From Owenia fusiformis (Eukaryota; Annelida; Polychaeta; Sabellida; Oweniidae), in NCBI GenBank assembly GCA_903813345.2, contig CAIIXF020000001.1, positions 46,703,885 to 46,767,884 of the forward strand: a DNA stretch of 64,000 bases, in the 5' to 3' direction. Below, piece by piece: positions 23,901 to 35,500 of the stretch (position 1 is its first letter; the number at the start of each line of letters is the position of its first letter). The position numbers and the translations under genes were made by a program. The notes under the pieces are model-generated. The model was given only the letters and a program-made list of their open reading frames with translations. It was not told the DNA's origin and searched no databases.

Positions 23901-26050
23901 AAACAAAAGATAAATAGCAACCATCATGAAAATTCTTGTAGCTTCTTTGTCTCTCAGTATCAGCATATAAGATTAGAACCAAATCCATCATCTGATATTT
24001 GAGTCAAATATTATGCTTTTGCTTTTTTTACTTCTTTTTTCTACTTGTATATAACCTATCCACTGGTATTTGATTTATACATTTTTTTATGCTTTCATCC
24101 TGGCAATTTTTTCTCAAGCAGAGCTCCTTTGTCCCTAGGTATCAATAAAATAAAACTTGAACCGACAGATAGCTTCTCTAAATCCCCCTGGAACTTCGTT
24201 CGATGACATGATCATGCAGTATTCACCATCTTTAGCACTTTCAAAGTGAATTAGAGCCAAAATGGTCATATCTGAACACCCACCTTTTTTTTAAAGAACG
24301 AACCACATTTGGAAAAAAGTCCTGTCTGAATGAAACAGTTTCAGCAAGAATTTAACATATTCTTTACTGTTTCATATATGCTGGTTTTACTGTACCTTGA
24401 AATCATCATTGTTTTTCATTTTCAATGGGTTGCAGGTGAAATTCAAGGTGTTGAATTATGTTTTCAAGGCATTGTTTTAAAAATTCAAGGGATTTGAACT
24501 AACCAATGAAAAATTCATGGCTTTTTTCATCTGTTGAAAAAAACAACCTTTGAAAAACCATTGAACAACCATAGTACAATCATTGATGTCCCAAATTCAA
24601 GGTTGAACATTTTTAACAGGGTGTGTAGAATAATGTGCTTCTCGGCTCAGGAAGCTTTGAAGTTCAAAATATTATGACATCATCTTTGTTCTTTGACATT
24701 TTATTTGCTGTATTTATTCTATTGTACTAGTTCATTGCAATACTGATCATTGCATGTTGTATTTGAAAATTTATCCTCTTAGAAGGGCACTTCATATAAG
24801 GGCTGTCATACCCAATTACCAAACAGGTTATTTATGAAACCTTTTACTAGATAATATTGCGAGATGTAAAAACAAAAAATATATTTAAAGAGCCCCAAAC
24901 GTGCTTAGCTCGATAGACTGAAACAAGTTTGACACCTTGAAGGAACTGAGCATATCTTCATTCATTATTTCAGCTCATGCACTCCCAATGTTCAGGACAG
25001 ACAGAGAGAAGAGTACCTGGAAACAAGATCTGAAGGCGCGTATGGACCCCACAAAATCTAAGAGACCAGATTTACCTGTCTCTGGGCCAGGTCAGTGTCA
25101 TTTATTTTGAATAAACAGTTTTGCAACACTCCTCAGTATTTATGTTACTTCCATGACTTTTTTAACATTTATTTTCCACCAGTTTTTTACATCATCATCC
25201 GTTTTTTACAGGACAAGGTGGAAGAATTGCTGCAAAAGGTGGTACATTATCTCAGTACATCGCACAATCAATCGCAAAAAGTGTTCCTGATGATAGAGAC
25301 AAAGATCCCCGGGCAGCCATCTTGAGACATGCAGAGGCTGCAGAGAGTGACCCCTATTGGATAACACCAGCTTATAAAAAGTCAGTAGATTTAAAGAATT
25401 ACTATCCTTATAAGTTTCACAAAAAAGTTTGCTTTGCAAAGTTAAAATACATGTACATTGGACTTTGGCCATTTTGAATTGAGCAGATATTTTGAATGAA
25501 GGCTTGATTTCAAAAAAGCATATCAGGTATAATTTCTACATGTATAAAGTATAATATTGAAAATCAGTATAAATCCACCAAATTATAGTTTAAGTTAAAG
25601 TAAAAATGTCAGATTTTAACAAAAATGTCATTTTGAACATTTCCTCTTGAACAGAAATTGTCAACTTTGTACATCAGTATTATTTTTTTTAAATTTAAAT
25701 ATGACTCAAGTCTCTGAAAGGGCATTCAAGTCATCAAACAATGGCATTTTGAATTTAGCAGCCACATCGACTAATCATTCACAAGGATTGTAACCTCAAA
25801 GAGTCTGAACATAATCTGACAACTGGTATGTGAGTTATTGCCACATGAATGGACAAAAAGACTTTTATATATGCCTACAAAACTGTTTTCAATATGATTA
25901 TAATAACTACCCGCCTGACTTATGACTTATAATATCATTCATTTATCAAAATATTTTTTCAGGGACCAACCATACGCAACATTTCAGAAGGAAGAGGAAG
26001 AAGAAGAGGAAAATGATGGCCCACTTTGGAAGAAACCTAAACTTAAATAA
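8976..26050 (+). CDS. WDR70: WDR70, nuclear WD40-repeat protein
   Basis: Fourteen exons: 8976-8994, 9888-9947, 10297-10488, 10990-11147, 11624-11817, 12116-12269, 12794-12870, 13123-13300, 14700-14887, 15329-15467, 16030-16210, 24974-25090, 25212-25380, 25963-26050. They total 1914 nt, giving 637 aa, close to the vertebrate length. The N-terminus has the family signature MGFGSFGGKKAKQFDFMAMF, then acidic stretches with the repeated motif VIGPPIP. WD40 repeats run from about residue 148 to 510, with blade ends such as GGYDYDMKFWDF, SNDGSVRIWDTT and RGGDDTVKLWDIRN. The C-terminus keeps ALPMFR, GGTLSQYI and DPYWITPAY and ends in a basic KKPKLK tail. Vertebrate and yeast relatives act in chromatin and DNA-break repair; the same role is inferred here. 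Intron 11 is 8.8 kb and full of repeats. AATAAA lies at 26321-26326. The start rests on a 19 nt first exon with donor GGGTAAGA in the right phase. Confidence 0.96.
13620..14660. repeat. cluster of GGGCAGATATA hairpins in WDR70 intron 8
   Basis: The intron contains several palindromes of one style: GGGCAAATATATTATATTTGCC near 13636, GCGGGCAGATATACTATATC near 13988, a ~140 bp inverted repeat centred near 14187 (arms include GGGATATACAATATATC and GATGTATTGTATATCCC), and further half or whole copies at 14470-14550. An outer inverted pair (TATCTCATACTTGAGTGGGT near 14262 and ACCCACTTAAGTATGAGATA near 14583) encloses the last part. No gene is supported; the overlapping 116 aa and 84 aa frames mirror the palindrome. 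Confidence 0.75.
15540..15893. mobile_element. MITE with CAGGGTTCTCA termini
   Basis: Inverted ends CAGGGTTCTCACTAGG / CCTGGTGAGAACCCTG. The direct repeat ATATG flanks the 354 bp element (15535-15539 and 15894-15898). CAGGG-type termini are common in hAT elements, but a 5 bp duplication is short for hAT (usually 8), so the superfamily is left open. It lies in a WDR70 intron. Confidence 0.8.
17205..18006. repeat. ~118 bp direct duplication flanking a SINE-bearing segment
   Basis: 17205-17322 and 17889-18006 share AAGATTTCACTGTTTA, GTATTTTCCCCATA / ATATTTTCCCCATA, AATTGAATATAG and a final CGGGG(AG)TGCGAT. The tRNA-like sequence at 17753-17825 lies between the copies. Confidence 0.65.
17753..17825 (-). 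repeat. tRNA-derived SINE / tRNA-Thr-like pseudogene
   Basis: On the minus strand this has a D-arm-like box A (AGTCAGTTGGCTCAGAGC), an anticodon stem-loop CCTGA-CATGTAA-TCAGG with TGT in the anticodon position, and a perfect box B (GGTTCGATTCC) in a good T arm (GTGGG-TTCGATT-CCCAC). The 3' acceptor side (CAGGGTG) does not pair with the 5' side, so it is not a functional tRNA. It reads as the promoter head of a tRNA-derived SINE. Confidence 0.7.
18170..18255 (-). repeat. inverted copy of the octamer-bearing dispersed repeat
   Basis: The reverse complement contains TGATCACATGACTCATTTGC, matching the right part of the repeats at 20510-20865 and 22490-22825. It carries ATGCAAAT at 18228-18235 and a variant ATGCAAAC upstream. 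Confidence 0.65.
19725..20215. mobile_element. MITE with ACACCCCAGTCACATTT termini
   Basis: Ends are inverted: ACACCCCAGTCACATTTGTC on the left, GGAAATGTGACTGGGGTGT on the right. Inside, GC-rich blocks around GGCGGCCGT, GCGAGCGTAG and CTGCAG are also inverted, so most of the 491 bp could fold into a hairpin. The target duplication is unclear. It is notably more GC- and CpG-rich than its surroundings. Confidence 0.8.
20510..20865. repeat. dispersed repeat with paired ATTTGCAT octamers, copy 1
   Basis: It is diverged but collinear with 22490-22825: both run from a TCACAACAG(G/A)TTGT region to GGGTCACATGA and end CAATGTCTTGAATT. Two ATTTGCAT octamers lie at 20805-20812 and 20827-20834. Confidence 0.7.
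21640..21780. mobile_element. short MITE-like element with GTAGCC / GGCTAC ends
   Basis: Starts GGGCGTAGCCTGGGGAG and ends GCTGGCTATACCCCTGGC, with C-runs inside. A related copy (GGGCATAGCCTGGGGAG ... GCTGGCTACACCCCTGG) is at 22273-22483. Both lie in WDR70 intron 11. Confidence 0.65.
22273..22483. mobile_element. short MITE-like element with GTAGCC / GGCTAC ends, copy 2
   Basis: Related to 21640-21780 at both ends; the centre differs. Long C-runs lie near 22298 and 22447. Confidence 0.65.
22490..22825. repeat. dispersed octamer-bearing repeat, copy 2
   Basis: Collinear with 20510-20865. One octamer is intact (22791-22798) and the other has decayed to ATTTACAT. Confidence 0.7.
23040..23400. 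repeat. hairpin block and three GGAGTATATCGT units
   Basis: 23045-23180 is an imperfect inverted repeat (AATATCCTATGATTTTGAGA against AAAAATCATAGGATGTTC). At 23285-23395 three ~50 bp tandem units follow, each of the form GAGTATATCGTNANNATATCCTCCG, which is itself a hairpin. A similar AATATCCTATGGTTTTGA hairpin is at 32175-32275. Confidence 0.65.
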
Positions 26051-26676
26051 TATCATAGTTAAAAAATATCATGAATATAGTTATTTTAAATAGTACTATT
26101 GACCAATTTAGTATGGACAATATCACATTTCAATTACATGTACTAGTAAACCTAGTACATGTATGTAATTTTCTGAGACTATAGTAAGTAAATGTGCTAT
26201 CTGACAATTCAAGGGACTCGCCTATAGAGATAAAGATAATTCCTTGAGACTTTTATTTTGATACTACATAAAGATGCACTGTATGAGAAACTGTCTACAG
26301 TATTCACAATTTTTTAAAAAAATAAAAAAACATAAATGAAATGTCAAGCTTTTAATCTTATTGGGGCAGTGAAGATAATGGTGGATTAACCGGACACATA
26401 GTGCTAACTATTGCGGCTGAAGAGCATAACACCCAGAATGATGTATCACTGGCAAAAAATCAAAGAGATTGGTTTATAAAAACATCTGTGTAAAAAACGT
26501 CCATTACTTATTGATCACCCCTCCTATTTAGAAACCATGTTATTTAGCCAGCATGCCTGGAATCTAATAGATTTTGCTATAGCCTGTTACTTGCATCTGT
26601 TGAAGTTGAAGAAATAAGTAATTTTCCTGGAATTTTGGTACTTTTTAATATTTAAATTCATTCATTACCTTTTCAT

Positions 26677-26850
26677 TGCTTGGAAAACAGAACTATCCTT
26701 CAATGCTTGGAAAACAGAACTACCCCTTCTTTGCTTGGAAAACAGAACTTCCCTTTCATTGCTTGGAAAACAGAACTACCCTCTAGTTTCTAGTTGTTTG
26801 GAAACAGAACTACCCTTTCACTGCTTGAAAATAAACAAAACTACCCTTTT
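26677..26850. repeat. ~28 bp minisatellite (GCTTGGAAAACAGAACT)
   Basis: Five to six tandem units with core GCTTGGAAAACAGAACTACC and spacing 26-31 bp, decaying at the right end. The 86 aa frame over it is repeat-derived. Confidence 0.85.
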
Positions 26851-28511
26851 CATTTTTCAGTACATATATCATATTCGTAAATGTAACAACAGCTATATGC
26901 ACGATTTTTATCTCATCAAAGCCCATAATTGTTTTCAACATCACAATACAGTGAAAAGGGCAAGTTCTTACTCAGCTGTGTTCAAACTAAAATAATTTCA
27001 ATTCTTGTTTTCATTAGAATTTATTCATACTTTGATACATTATATACAGATAGAGAAAAATATTGCATGAACACACAGTCACCAGGCCCTACATATATTC
27101 TTTCATGTAATTCATAATGCAAACAATTTTCTACAATATGTACATGGATATGTAATATGCTCTGGTATATTGACCATTAAAGTTACTGTTTTAAGAGATC
27201 ATTCGGGTAGCAACATAATAAAAATTAAATAATGTTTACATAGTTTATCAACAGTATTCATACTTAGAAGGTTTTCACTTTTCAACTAAAAATGTATGGT
27301 AATTGGTATTTTTATTATTTAAAGGAAAGATGAGTGGAGACTAGTTTAGGCTCAGTTTATTTCAACATTTTACACTCTCTATCCTTTCTATTTCTTTATA
27401 ATTTACCAGTTTATATACAAAAAACTAATATCATAATATTAAAAAACTATTGTTCAACACAATGGTCCATACCTGCCAACCTATCACAAAAATAATTTTT
27501 ATACAAAATACACAGGGTCTGAGTATTAGAGAAAGAACAAAAACCATGACATCTAAGAACAAGAAAAAGTAAAACTCAGTATAAAGAGGTTTATAATTTT
27601 AGTAACCCAGGGCAAAACCAGATTTTTAAAACTTAGGCCTAGAAGACAGTTGATTAAAAATCATGAGAAGTTAGAAGTTTACATTTAGTATGAGAAACAG
27701 GAGCGTTTTTAATGTTAAGCAATAATAAACAACAACAAAATGGAAAATTGGAAAGGATCAAATCAACAGGAGATTGTGATAAGAGAGGGCAGGTTTGCTA
27801 TTAGGATTAGGATAGACAATATCTGACTCGTTATTGATTTGTCAAGACTGACACATGTTATGAGATAAAAATTCAAAATAATATTTAAAAGGTCATTTGT
27901 ATCATAACTAAGCCATAATTATAGTGATTTTACATCAATATCAAATTGGTCATTTAGATGCCAAACAGGCCTTACAGTTGTTTCATACATGTCAAATGCT
28001 GACAACAATCGGTCACAAAAAGTGGCTTTAACAAGATGTCACAACTTGGTGGGAGTAAACATTTTTAACAATTATACATAAAATATTTTCTAAAAGTTTT
28101 CCATGCTATTTCAGAATTCCTCATTTCACATTTCCAGCTAGAAATAGTAAAGACATGAGACTTGTTTTAAATGTTATTGCCATCAACCGCGGGTGATAAT
28201 TCACCTAATTGAGTTTATTACACTAATTCAACTAACTTCAAGTCTTGATTTCAATAAACCAAAAGTATTATGCTGAGCCAGAAGCAGGATTAGGATAAAA
28301 AAAACAACAACAGGTAAGTTTGACTGTACAGTAGAATGTTCAAACTTTGGTTAATGGTTATACTGACTCTGGAATGCTTGTGTTTAAACCCCAATGTCCA
28401 ACCATATTCCACTTAATCCATCTCTAAGTAGGCTTACATGGAATATCTAATCACCATTATTATGTACTTATATACATTTTTTCACAATTAATTTTTAAGG
28501 TATGTCAAGTA

Positions 28512-28979
28512 CCGGATTTTCTCGCATATACGCCCCCCTAAATTTAGGCCCATGGGCCAAAAATCGAATGTAGTATGCTTATACGCCCATGGGCCTATAA
28601 AAATGACTATTTATTGATTTTTTCAATAAATTCAAGAGTATTTTGTCACTGGCAGATCGTTCTGTCGTTACTTTGTTTCAACATTAAGTTCAACGCTGTG
28701 CCGTAAGTGGCAGTGGTGGATCGTTCTGTTGTTACTTTGTTTCAACATTAAGTCTAAGGTTGTAGGTGACATTTCCTTTATAATTCTTACAAAACATGCG
28801 GTAGGACTACAACAGTAGGTGCGGTAGTCATCAGCTCTTCTCACCTTTACGCCCACTGGGCCAAAAATCGAAAGTAGTTCACTTATACGCCCATGGGCGA
28901 AAAATAAGAGGTAAAATAACAGACAAAATTACCCCTTCTTTCAGTTATACGCCCAGGGCTTATATGCGAGAAAATCCGG
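28512..28979. mobile_element. Tc1/mariner-pogo-type MITE, CCGGATTTTCTCGCATATA ends
   Basis: Inverted ends CCGGATTTTCTCGCATATAC / CTTATATGCGAGAAAATCCGG, with TA on both sides (28510-28511 and 28980-28981), as expected of a TA-targeting element. Inside, ATACGCCCATGGGC repeats are arranged in inverted fashion, and a ~64 bp direct duplication (GATCGTTCTGT(C/T)GTTACTTTG) lies at 28655-28760. The 62 aa frame inside has no recognisable transposase motif. 468 bp. Confidence 0.85.
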
Positions 28980-29539
28980 TATTATAAGTAACTTGAAGTG
29001 CATTCCCATTTTGCATTCTAACCTCTAAACCTTCATATCATAATTCCCTCCTTGTAACCATGGATACCATGGCACCATGCTTAGGGAAGGGAATTGCACC
29101 CAAAGTTATTCAATTTTTAACTTGATGAGAATGTCCAGAGGTTAAATGTACTGTGGTCCAAAATAGTCCCAGACTGACCCACCTTAATGTTTCATTCAAT
29201 ACTATGACAACCAAAGAGTGGTGAGGTTTTTTTTTATAAATTTCAGATCAACTGATCAAAACTGAATAACAGACCAGCTGTCATGCTATCATCATTATAT
29301 ACATGATGAAAATATCAACTGGCTTGGTGTAAACATCACTGAACCCCAAAGGTGTCGAACAGACATTGGGGTAACTCATCTTTAAATTATTAATCAGTTG
29401 TCAAGGTAATTTACTTTACATACTGATATAATCAGGCTGTCCTAATAGTAAATTTACTGGACATTGACTCAGTTGTGGACCATATGTCATGTTATTTTGC
29501 TTTATGTGATGCAACAGTCAGATAAATGTACAGTAAACT

Positions 29540-32500
29540 TCACTGGACATCTTCAGATGCGTCTTTCACATGCATGTCCTCATCAGTTCCTAAAGATGAT
29601 TCCATCATAGATGAAGATGACGGAGATGAGGCTGGTGACCTCTTAACATTATTCAGTCCTAGGAGAGTGTCATAATATTCTGCTTTGCGCTTCAATTGCT
29701 GCTTCTTTTTCTGAGCTTCCTCCATCTTCCGTTGAAGTGCTGTAAACAATGGACCAGAATATAAATAGTGACATAAATGAACAAGAAAGTAAGGACATTG
29801 ACAGGAAAAAGTGACATATATGAATCAGATTTATGTGTCATAAATGACCAAAATATAAGTGACATAGATGAACCAAAATATAAGTAACATAAATGCGCCA
29901 CAATATAAATCACATTAATCAATGGTTCTTACACAAACATAAGTTCCCCTCAAGGTATTCTCACCTCGGTGCAAAATTCTAATTTAACATCTGGTAGACT
30001 CCCCTATGATATACTTCCACCCCAAAGACCTCTGGTGGACCCCCCTCCCCCTACAATGTACTTACTTTCCATTTCTTCATCTATTTCAATTTCTTCTTGA
30101 TCAGTGAGGGCTCGTGAATAATTCAGACTTGCAGTAATTCTATCCATCAGACCAAGTTCTGTAATTACCCGTGTTAATCGCATAGCTTCTACAAGTAAAT
30201 ACATCAAATGGATTGAGGCATGTATGGTAAACAGTCATTAGGTACAAGTAATATGATCATACACACTGCAATGGATAAGAGGGGGAGAAACCCTAGGGTT
30301 CAAAGATGACATACACTTATAATGTAAATCTGTATTGAGATGACATCATCGCTGATTGGTTTAGCGAGTTGATCGTTGATTGATTTAAAACTCTAGGTCA
30401 ATTTGAAAACTTTGAAAACCAAGATGGAGGGTACGTTTTCGACAAAAGGAGGTGCGCAAAGGAGGAAATTGTATGTCATCAATTGAATCATGGGGTTTTC
30501 CCTCCTCTTGCAATGGATGTAGAAATTATCCAAGTCTATGAAAATAGCTTTTAACCACCTACCAACCACAGACTATTCAATGGTATGTTTCTAAGCTTAA
30601 GCTCACATTGGTCCAATTTATTGTTGAATTTTTGGTGGTTGCTATGGTAATTAAACTAGTATAAAGTAATATCTTGAAACCTATCAAAAGAGTTTAGGGG
30701 TGTTCATCTTGCAGAGATGTTCAAGTTGAGAGGTTTTAATGTATTATAGTAAAATAGTATATCGTATCAATAAAGTAAAATATTTTACCATTTTGAGCTA
30801 TATTGCCTTGGAGGAGTTGTATCTTGAAAGTTTCTATTGCTGTGTGAATTTCGTTGAACGTCTCATTTAGCTGTCCCACGTCACGAATGCCTCGCCAAAA
30901 TTTTTGATTTTCTAAAAATAGAGATACTTAGAGGTTATGTCACTATGATGTGAAATATGCCTGAGTTAGAACTCCCAATATAGGCCGACCTTGTGAGGCT
31001 CTATATTTGGGCAAGAATGATGGCATATTTCACGTCATATTGACATAACTGATGTATTACATACCTTCATTCCCATGGTTACTTTGTATCAATGACATCA
31101 CAAATCTGTTTGCGAGTAGAATTTGATTGGAATGGAACATGGCGTCATGATGATATTGACATGGTTATTAAATAATCTAATATCAAAGCGAGTATAGGGG
31201 CTATATAGAGGTAATCTGGTAATATCGGTGGATATCCCGCTAACTTTCCCATTGACTTCCATATGTATGTAATACTCAATGATACGGACATAATTGTTGT
31301 ATTGCATACCTTAATTTCGATGGCTACGTTATATCAATGATGTCACACATCTGTATGCGAGTGAAATTTGGAAGAAATGAAACATGACGTCATTAGATTG
31401 TCATGGTAAAAGGTTTGGCGGCTATACTTAGAGGTTATGTCACTATGACGTGAAATATGCCTGAGTTCTCCCAATATAGGCCGACCTTGGGAGGCTCTAT
31501 ATTTGGGCAAGAACGAAGGCATATTTCACGTCATAGTGACATAACTGATGTATTACATGCCTTTGTTCCCATGGTTACTTTGCATCAATGATGTGACGTC
31601 ATGATATTATCATGGTTATTAAAGAAATCTAATATCAAAACGAGGTAAGCGGGCTATATCGGGGTAATCGGGCAATATCGGTGGATATAGCTCGCTAACT
31701 TTCCCATTGACTTCCATACAAATGCTTCGCTAGGTATGTAATACAGGAATATATAGCTGACCTTCAGCTCCATTGACTTCAATACAAATGCTTCGCTGGG
31801 TATGTAATACATACAATTAATGTACAGTATATCTAGTAATTTGCAGATATGTAATTAAAATTTATCCTCTGGATACCAAATATATATGGGATAACAAAAC
31901 AAGATAAATTTGGTATGTGTTACTTCAATCATATCTGACTGATATGACTGTTGCTAGATATCCAATTGTTTCAGACAGATACTATTTTTTCATTAGTTTT
32001 AATTCAACCACCTAAAATGGTTTGACAAAGTTAACATTTTTTTGAATTACTATAAGTTTTAATTGAGCTATTTTTAGAATTCATAGGATAAATATGATAT
32101 TTTTATCTTATGACTAGTAAGGTTTCATCTAATAACAGCCCATTAAATTGCCCATCAATAAATAATTACTATATGAATATCCTATGGTTTTGAAAAAATA
32201 TCATTTATATCTTCACGAGTGAGATATTGATATCCATGAGTGGATATAAATGATATGTTTGAAAAATCATAGGATTGTCCATTCATCCCATGAGAAATCA
32301 TCATCAGCGAAAAATTTAAAAAAAAATCAAAACCATCGAATATCACTTTTGAAACCATTGAATATCACTTTTTAAAAAGTGAGTGATATTCGATCTCTGT
32401 TCTTCTAACCATGGGATAAAATCATATACCTTTCAAAATGTCCTGTTTGTCATCCAAGCCATTCTCGCTATCAGAGTGGTCTTCGGTGGGAGCAGCACCA

Positions 32501-35500
32501 TCTATTGGTTCCTGCTTAATCGGAGTATTCCTTACACTCAATCTCATTCCAGCCCCTATGCTTTCTGAATCAGATTTCTCAAAGGTTACAAGACTGGCAT
32601 TGTTTATAGGAGTTCCATCTTGGGCATTTGAGTCATTAATCCTAATAACTTTATTAGCTTTGCTGAATTCTATTCCGCTAGCTTCAGTTCTCTGAACACT
32701 TTGAACCACGGACACTTTAGGAGGGAACTTGCTGTACATTTTTGCGGGGGATGACACTATCATTTGAAGCTTTGATGTGGATGACACAGGGTTAGGGAAC
32801 ACTGGGGTGGATGTAAAATTCCTGTGTTGAATCAGTATTGACGGAGGCGTAGTCACAGTTTTTAAAGGAGTCACCGGGGAAACATTATCCTTCATAGATG
32901 AGTGAACAAGTCCATGTGGTTTAATAGGCACCATGGTAGGGAGACTCGAGTCATTGTCGAATGAGGAATTTTCCAATTCCTCTTTAATGGCACGTCCTAC
33001 ACAGCGCCCAGTGCAATGTGTCGAATGATCATAAAAGTCCAATGTGCCTCTATCCATAGCTTTGCTGCAACAAAAAGAAAACAATTCAAAATAAAATAAA
33101 TGATAATTTTTTTTTTGAAATTTCCCAGCTATTTTTTGCTCATTTTCAGTTTTGCGACTATTTTTTAATTTTGAAGCTAAGTTCGTTTTGATTGAAGTGT
33201 TTAAGAAATGAATTTAAAGATACCTGACTTTTATTGCCCAGTTCTGGATAAAAATACCATGAACACTGAGTGAAATGAATTCCTGGGAATTACACCCTAT
33301 GCAGACAGAGCCTGTGGGAAATATTGGGTGCGGCGCAAATGAGCGGAGGGTGCGGAGCTAACGGTCATTTTTGAATTTAAAATTGGGATATTTCTGAATC
33401 TAAGCCGTTTTGGGACTTCAAATATACCAAGATATGTGTATTTGACACAAAATATCAATAAAATTGTGAAAATAGTAGTGCAATTCATTTTATAGCGACG
33501 CAGTATGCCTTAAACATTTCCCAGACCTATATATTTTGAGACTATCCTTTTAATACTGCGTCCCCAGCATTCATAAAAAATGGTGTTCAAGATACACTAC
33601 CCATGCAAATTATTTTTGCATCTTGGAAGCCAGGCAGTATCTGTGTGATTTTATAAAAATTCGGAAATGTTTTTCAGATATGAGCCCCCTCTAAATATTG
33701 GGTGCGGAGGTACGTTTATGGAGCTCCTCCACACCCAATATTTAGAGGGGGCTCATATCTGAAAAACATTTCCGAATTTTTATAAAATCACACAGATACT
33801 GCCTGGCTTCCAAGATGCAAAAATAATTTGTATAGATAGTGTACCTTGAACACCATTTTTTATGAATGCTGGGGACTCAGTATTAAAAGGATAATTTCAA
33901 AATATATAGGTCTGGGAAAGGTTTAAGGCACACTGCGTTGCTATAGAATGAATTGCGCTACTATTTTCACAATTGTATTGATATTTGGTGTCAAATACAC
34001 ATATCTTGGTATATTTGAAGTCCCAAAACGGCTTAGTTTCAGAAATATCCCAAATTTAAATTCAAAAATGACCGTTAGCTCCGCACCCTCCACTCATTTG
34101 CTCCGCACCCAATATTTCCCACAGGCTCTGTCTGCATAGGGTGGAATTATACGAATATCATATTTCGCGAATTTATGAAAATTCGTGAAATATAATTACA
34201 CGTAAAAATAACTGAGAGAGCAGTATTCTATCATATCTCGATGTTTCTGCTTTCTTGCTAATTTTTAGCCAATTGATATTTTGTTGATTTTCAAGAGCTC
34301 TATAAAAATAGTTGGTAAATTACTTTTTTTCAGGAACAGAGAGTATGCAGTTAATAATAAAAATATAAATGATTTTCTTAAAAACCTAGTTTCATATACC
34401 AGTATTCAGTATTTTGATTTCAAGAGCCTTCGTGTACATGTAGATAAATCACATACATATACATTTTAATCTATACTCGGTCTCACCGTATTGAAACATT
34501 CTCTATTCTTATTGCATTTTTCCAATCTTTCAGTTTCTGCTTGTCTCCGAGGACAGTGAAGGTTTTAGGAGTCACAAATGAGCCATCCTTTAACTGGATA
34601 CATGCTTGGTGTATACCTGAATAAAAAACGAATTATTGAAACGTGTCGTTCTTATTTGATTTTTCATCGATTTAATGAAATGTGAATAAATTGATCTCTA
34701 GTCACCAGACTTAACTCCTGCAAAATATGTGTAGAGATGGATGACTCTATATGACATTTCAAAAGAAAATGCATTTAACAAATCTGAATTGAGAGAAAAG
34801 GGGGTAAATATTAATTTTGTTTCATGTGGAAAGGTCAGTTAAACAATTACAAAATCAACTTATTTTTTCCACAAATGTAACAGAAATAAACTCACTACTG
34901 GTTCAACATTATCAATTCTTGTCACTGTTTCTCATCCGTTACAGCATCCATATGGAAATGATCCTATTTTTGTAATCTTCAAATAATATAGCTTTTAACA
35001 CTAAACAACCTACCTGGACAGTAGAACTGGTCTCTATGGAGATAGCCCTCCACTTCACCACATTGCACCGTTGCTGTCGGGTCTCCATGACTATCTAGGC
35101 CCTGTATAACACAAATAGACAATTTAGCCTAGATTCAAGCATGGCTTGGAAGGTCTCATCTGGATTGTATGTTTGTAAATAATGTAGTCAGAATGATGCG
35201 CACACACCTAGGCTCTGACAAATATCTATAGTTTACAAAGCTGATGATGATGTCACTGCTATAAAGTGGAGATTGTAACACCACCATTAGGCCTAATATT
35301 GCTCCATTCATCAAAACTACAATTTGCTAAACTCATACAGGGTGACTCACTACAAACAGTTAGTATAGTAAGACTCCAGAGTCCTTGTTAGACAATGAGG
35401 CTGCAAACAGATTGATTCTTCTTTTTTTAATTTATCAATAATTCAACAAACAAACAAACAAACGAAATCACAGCGCCTGAAATCCAAAAAGATTACCATC

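Larger units (their letters stand above)
16352..24621. repeat. 36 bp perfect inverted repeats 8.27 kb apart in WDR70 intron 11
   Basis: The 36 bp at 16352-16387, starting CCCTGTTAAAAATGTTCAAC, recur as an exact inverted copy at 24586-24621. Sequence inside both ends is A/T-rich with many TTGAAAAA-type runs. Together they bound nearly the whole 8.76 kb intron. Either this is one large transposon with terminal inverted repeats, or two solo elements in opposite orientation. No flanking duplication was found and no transposase frame lies between them. Confidence 0.6.
26051..29539. other. intergenic region between the 3' ends of WDR70 and GMEB
   Basis: A convergent intergenic stretch holding the WDR70 3' UTR (AATAAA at 26321-26326), a ~28 bp minisatellite, one MITE and otherwise unremarkable AT-rich sequence. 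No further coding exon is supported; the small frames lack splice-consistent partners. Confidence 0.7.

Noticed and set aside
23634-24002. 122 aa frame with a basic segment (PRMRKKQLYRVINPIKQ) that looks faintly like a protein C-terminus.
   Set aside because: No clear domain, no splice context and it lies in a repeat-rich WDR70 intron. It could be a decayed retrocopy, but the sequence does not show it.
16352-24621. Maverick/Polinton-type giant transposon.
   Set aside because: Too short, ends do not start AG, no 6 bp duplication and no integrase or polymerase frame.
28668-28856. 62 aa frame inside the pogo-type MITE.
   Set aside because: No transposase motif; the frame crosses an internal direct duplication.
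32438-32695. 85 aa plus-strand frame.
   Set aside because: It is antisense to the large GMEB exon (32430-33064).
33297-34139. Two near-identical 63 aa frames (MNCTTIFTILLIF / MNCATIFTIVLIF) on opposite strands.
   Set aside because: They are the two arms of the palindrome, not a gene pair.
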